From: Caldifarciminota bacterium
GTDB taxonomy: Bacteria; Hydrothermota; Hydrothermia; LBFQ01; DSFT01
Assembly: GCA_025060695.1 (NCBI GenBank)
Contig: JANXBH010000023.1
Span: forward strand, 1 to 7,233
DNA length: 7,233 nucleotides
Reading direction: 5' to 3'
Every line of letters starts with the position of its first letter. Positions within the stretch are counted from its first letter, which is position 1. The position numbers and the translations under genes were made by a program. Shown here piece by piece: positions 6,369 to 7,233 of the stretch. A model generated the notes under the pieces. It did not search any database, had not been told where the DNA came from, and saw only the letters and a program-made list of their open reading frames with translations.

Positions 6369-7233
6369 ATGATAATATTGCTGATATCATACAGTGAGCT
6401 TACAGAAAAATTTATATCTTTGTTTAGTGAAAGATACAACACTCCACACGAGGAAGTAGTGGAGTTTATAAAACGCTCAGATATTTACGTTCTTGCAAGT
6501 TATATTCAAGATTTTTGGTCTATAAGTCCAATAAAAGAAGCATATAGATATGCAGAAATTATCAAAGAAGACGTATTAAATAGTCCAAAAGAAAAAAATC
6601 CTCCAAATATAAATGTTAGTTATATAAACTGCGGTTCTACTACACAAAGATGGCAATGGGGAAATGACAACGGAGGACCAGCATGTACTGGTGCCAATAG
6701 ATGTTGGGGAACTATATTAAATGGAAATTATCCTCCAAATATGGAAGACACTTTATACTCACCAATAATAAATGCGAGTGGATATAGCAGCATTGTACTA
6801 AGATTTAGACAATGGTATTACACTGAAAATAACTTTGATCAAGGTTTTATTTTATGCTCACCTAATGGGGGAAATAATTGGTATTTAGTGGCAGGACCAA
6901 TTCAAGGTAATTCAAATGGATGGATAAACACTAATCTAAATTTACCTCCACAATGTCAAAATACATCTCAGTTAAGAATAGCATTTAGATTTAGAAGTGA
7001 TTTTTCAATTCAATACTATGGATGGTATATAGATGATGTAGTTATAGAAAATCAACAGACCACTATTGCATCATACGACTTTAACGCAAATGATGGAGGA
7101 TGGACTGCAACACAAGCTATAAGTATATCAGACCCTTATCTACTATCAAATAACTTCTTACAATGGTATGTAGATATACTTTCAGCAAATGATCTTGGAA
7201 CATATGGAACATATACAGCAAGAACAGGACCTT
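6369..7233 (+). CDS. N-terminal part of a MAM-like/choice-of-anchor-J jelly-roll protein (immune inhibitor A-like)
   Basis: An open frame of 288 codons continues past the right edge. Residues 1-80 form a helix-prone segment without recognised similarity (for example HEEVVEFIKRSDIYVLASYI, 27-46). Residues about 83-227 resemble the jelly-roll domain found after M6 peptidases and in choice-of-anchor-J proteins: a WQWGND opening, NRCWGTILNGNYPPNMEDTL (110-129), LRFRQWYYTENNFDQG (144-159), a PNGGNNW turn (165-171) and the closing YYGWYIDDVVIE (216-227). Aromatic and Asn/Gly-rich content fits an extracellular protein. From about 235 (YDFNANDGGWTA) a second, similar domain begins and is cut off. No peptidase motif is visible. 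The N-terminus (MIILLISYSELTEK) is not a normal signal peptide: there is no basic region and the hydrophobic run is very short. The export route is unclear. The full protein could be a secreted adhesin or enzyme; its function cannot be assigned. Confidence 0.8.
   Translation, partial: MIILLISYSELTEKFISLFSERYNTPHEEVVEFIKRSDIYVLASYIQDFWSISPIKEAYRYAEIIKEDVLNSPKEKNPPNINVSYINCGSTTQRWQWGNDNGGPACTGANRCWGTILNGNYPPNMEDTLYSPIINASGYSSIVLRFRQWYYTENNFDQGFILCSPNGGNNWYLVAGPIQGNSNGWINTNLNLPPQCQNTSQLRIAFRFRSDFSIQYYGWYIDDVVIENQQTTIASYDFNANDGGWTATQAISISDPYLLSNNFLQWYVDILSANDLGTYGTYTARTGP

Overview
This is a 7.2 kb, strongly AT-rich bacterial window made of two unlike halves. Lineage can only be inferred. An MlaE-type permease points to a diderm cell. 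Lys/Glu/Ile-rich proteins and frequent GTG/TTG starts would suit a thermophile, possibly from an uncultured phylum rich in choice-of-anchor/immune-inhibitor-A-like surface proteins. That placement is a guess.

Positions 1-4922 form a compact minus-strand gene train. In transcription order it holds an MlaE permease (4922-4170), leucyl-tRNA synthetase (4144-1628), a broken Nudix hydrolase of the Ap4A-hydrolase type (1631-1262), a one-domain voltage-gated cation channel (1234-557), dUTPase (547-116), and the start of an unlisted helix-turn-helix-like protein (126 to the window edge). Genes overlap or lie 9-27 bases apart. Four of them lack a Shine-Dalgarno sequence. Each of these four carries the same 10-base box, CYTTAAAATT, so close to its start codon that leaderless or near-leaderless transcription is the simplest reading.

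Positions 4988-7233 run on the plus strand and look accessory. First comes a gene of unknown function broken by several frame changes and a nonsense codon (4988-5516). Five bases later comes a D12-class DNA adenine methyltransferase split by one internal deletion/frameshift (5522-6282). The pair may be a decayed restriction-modification locus. After it, a well-translated gene with a strong ribosome binding site encodes the N-terminal part of a protein with MAM-like jelly-roll domains; it runs off the right edge.

The most notable points are: the channel's selectivity filter TLEGWFD, in which glycine replaces the serine of bacterial sodium channels and which suggests calcium permeation; the repeated promoter-like box; the Ap4A hydrolase coupled to leuS but disrupted; and the restriction of gene decay to accessory genes while the housekeeping genes stay intact. 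I found no tRNA, rRNA, CRISPR array, insertion sequence or intergenic stretch longer than 300 bases.
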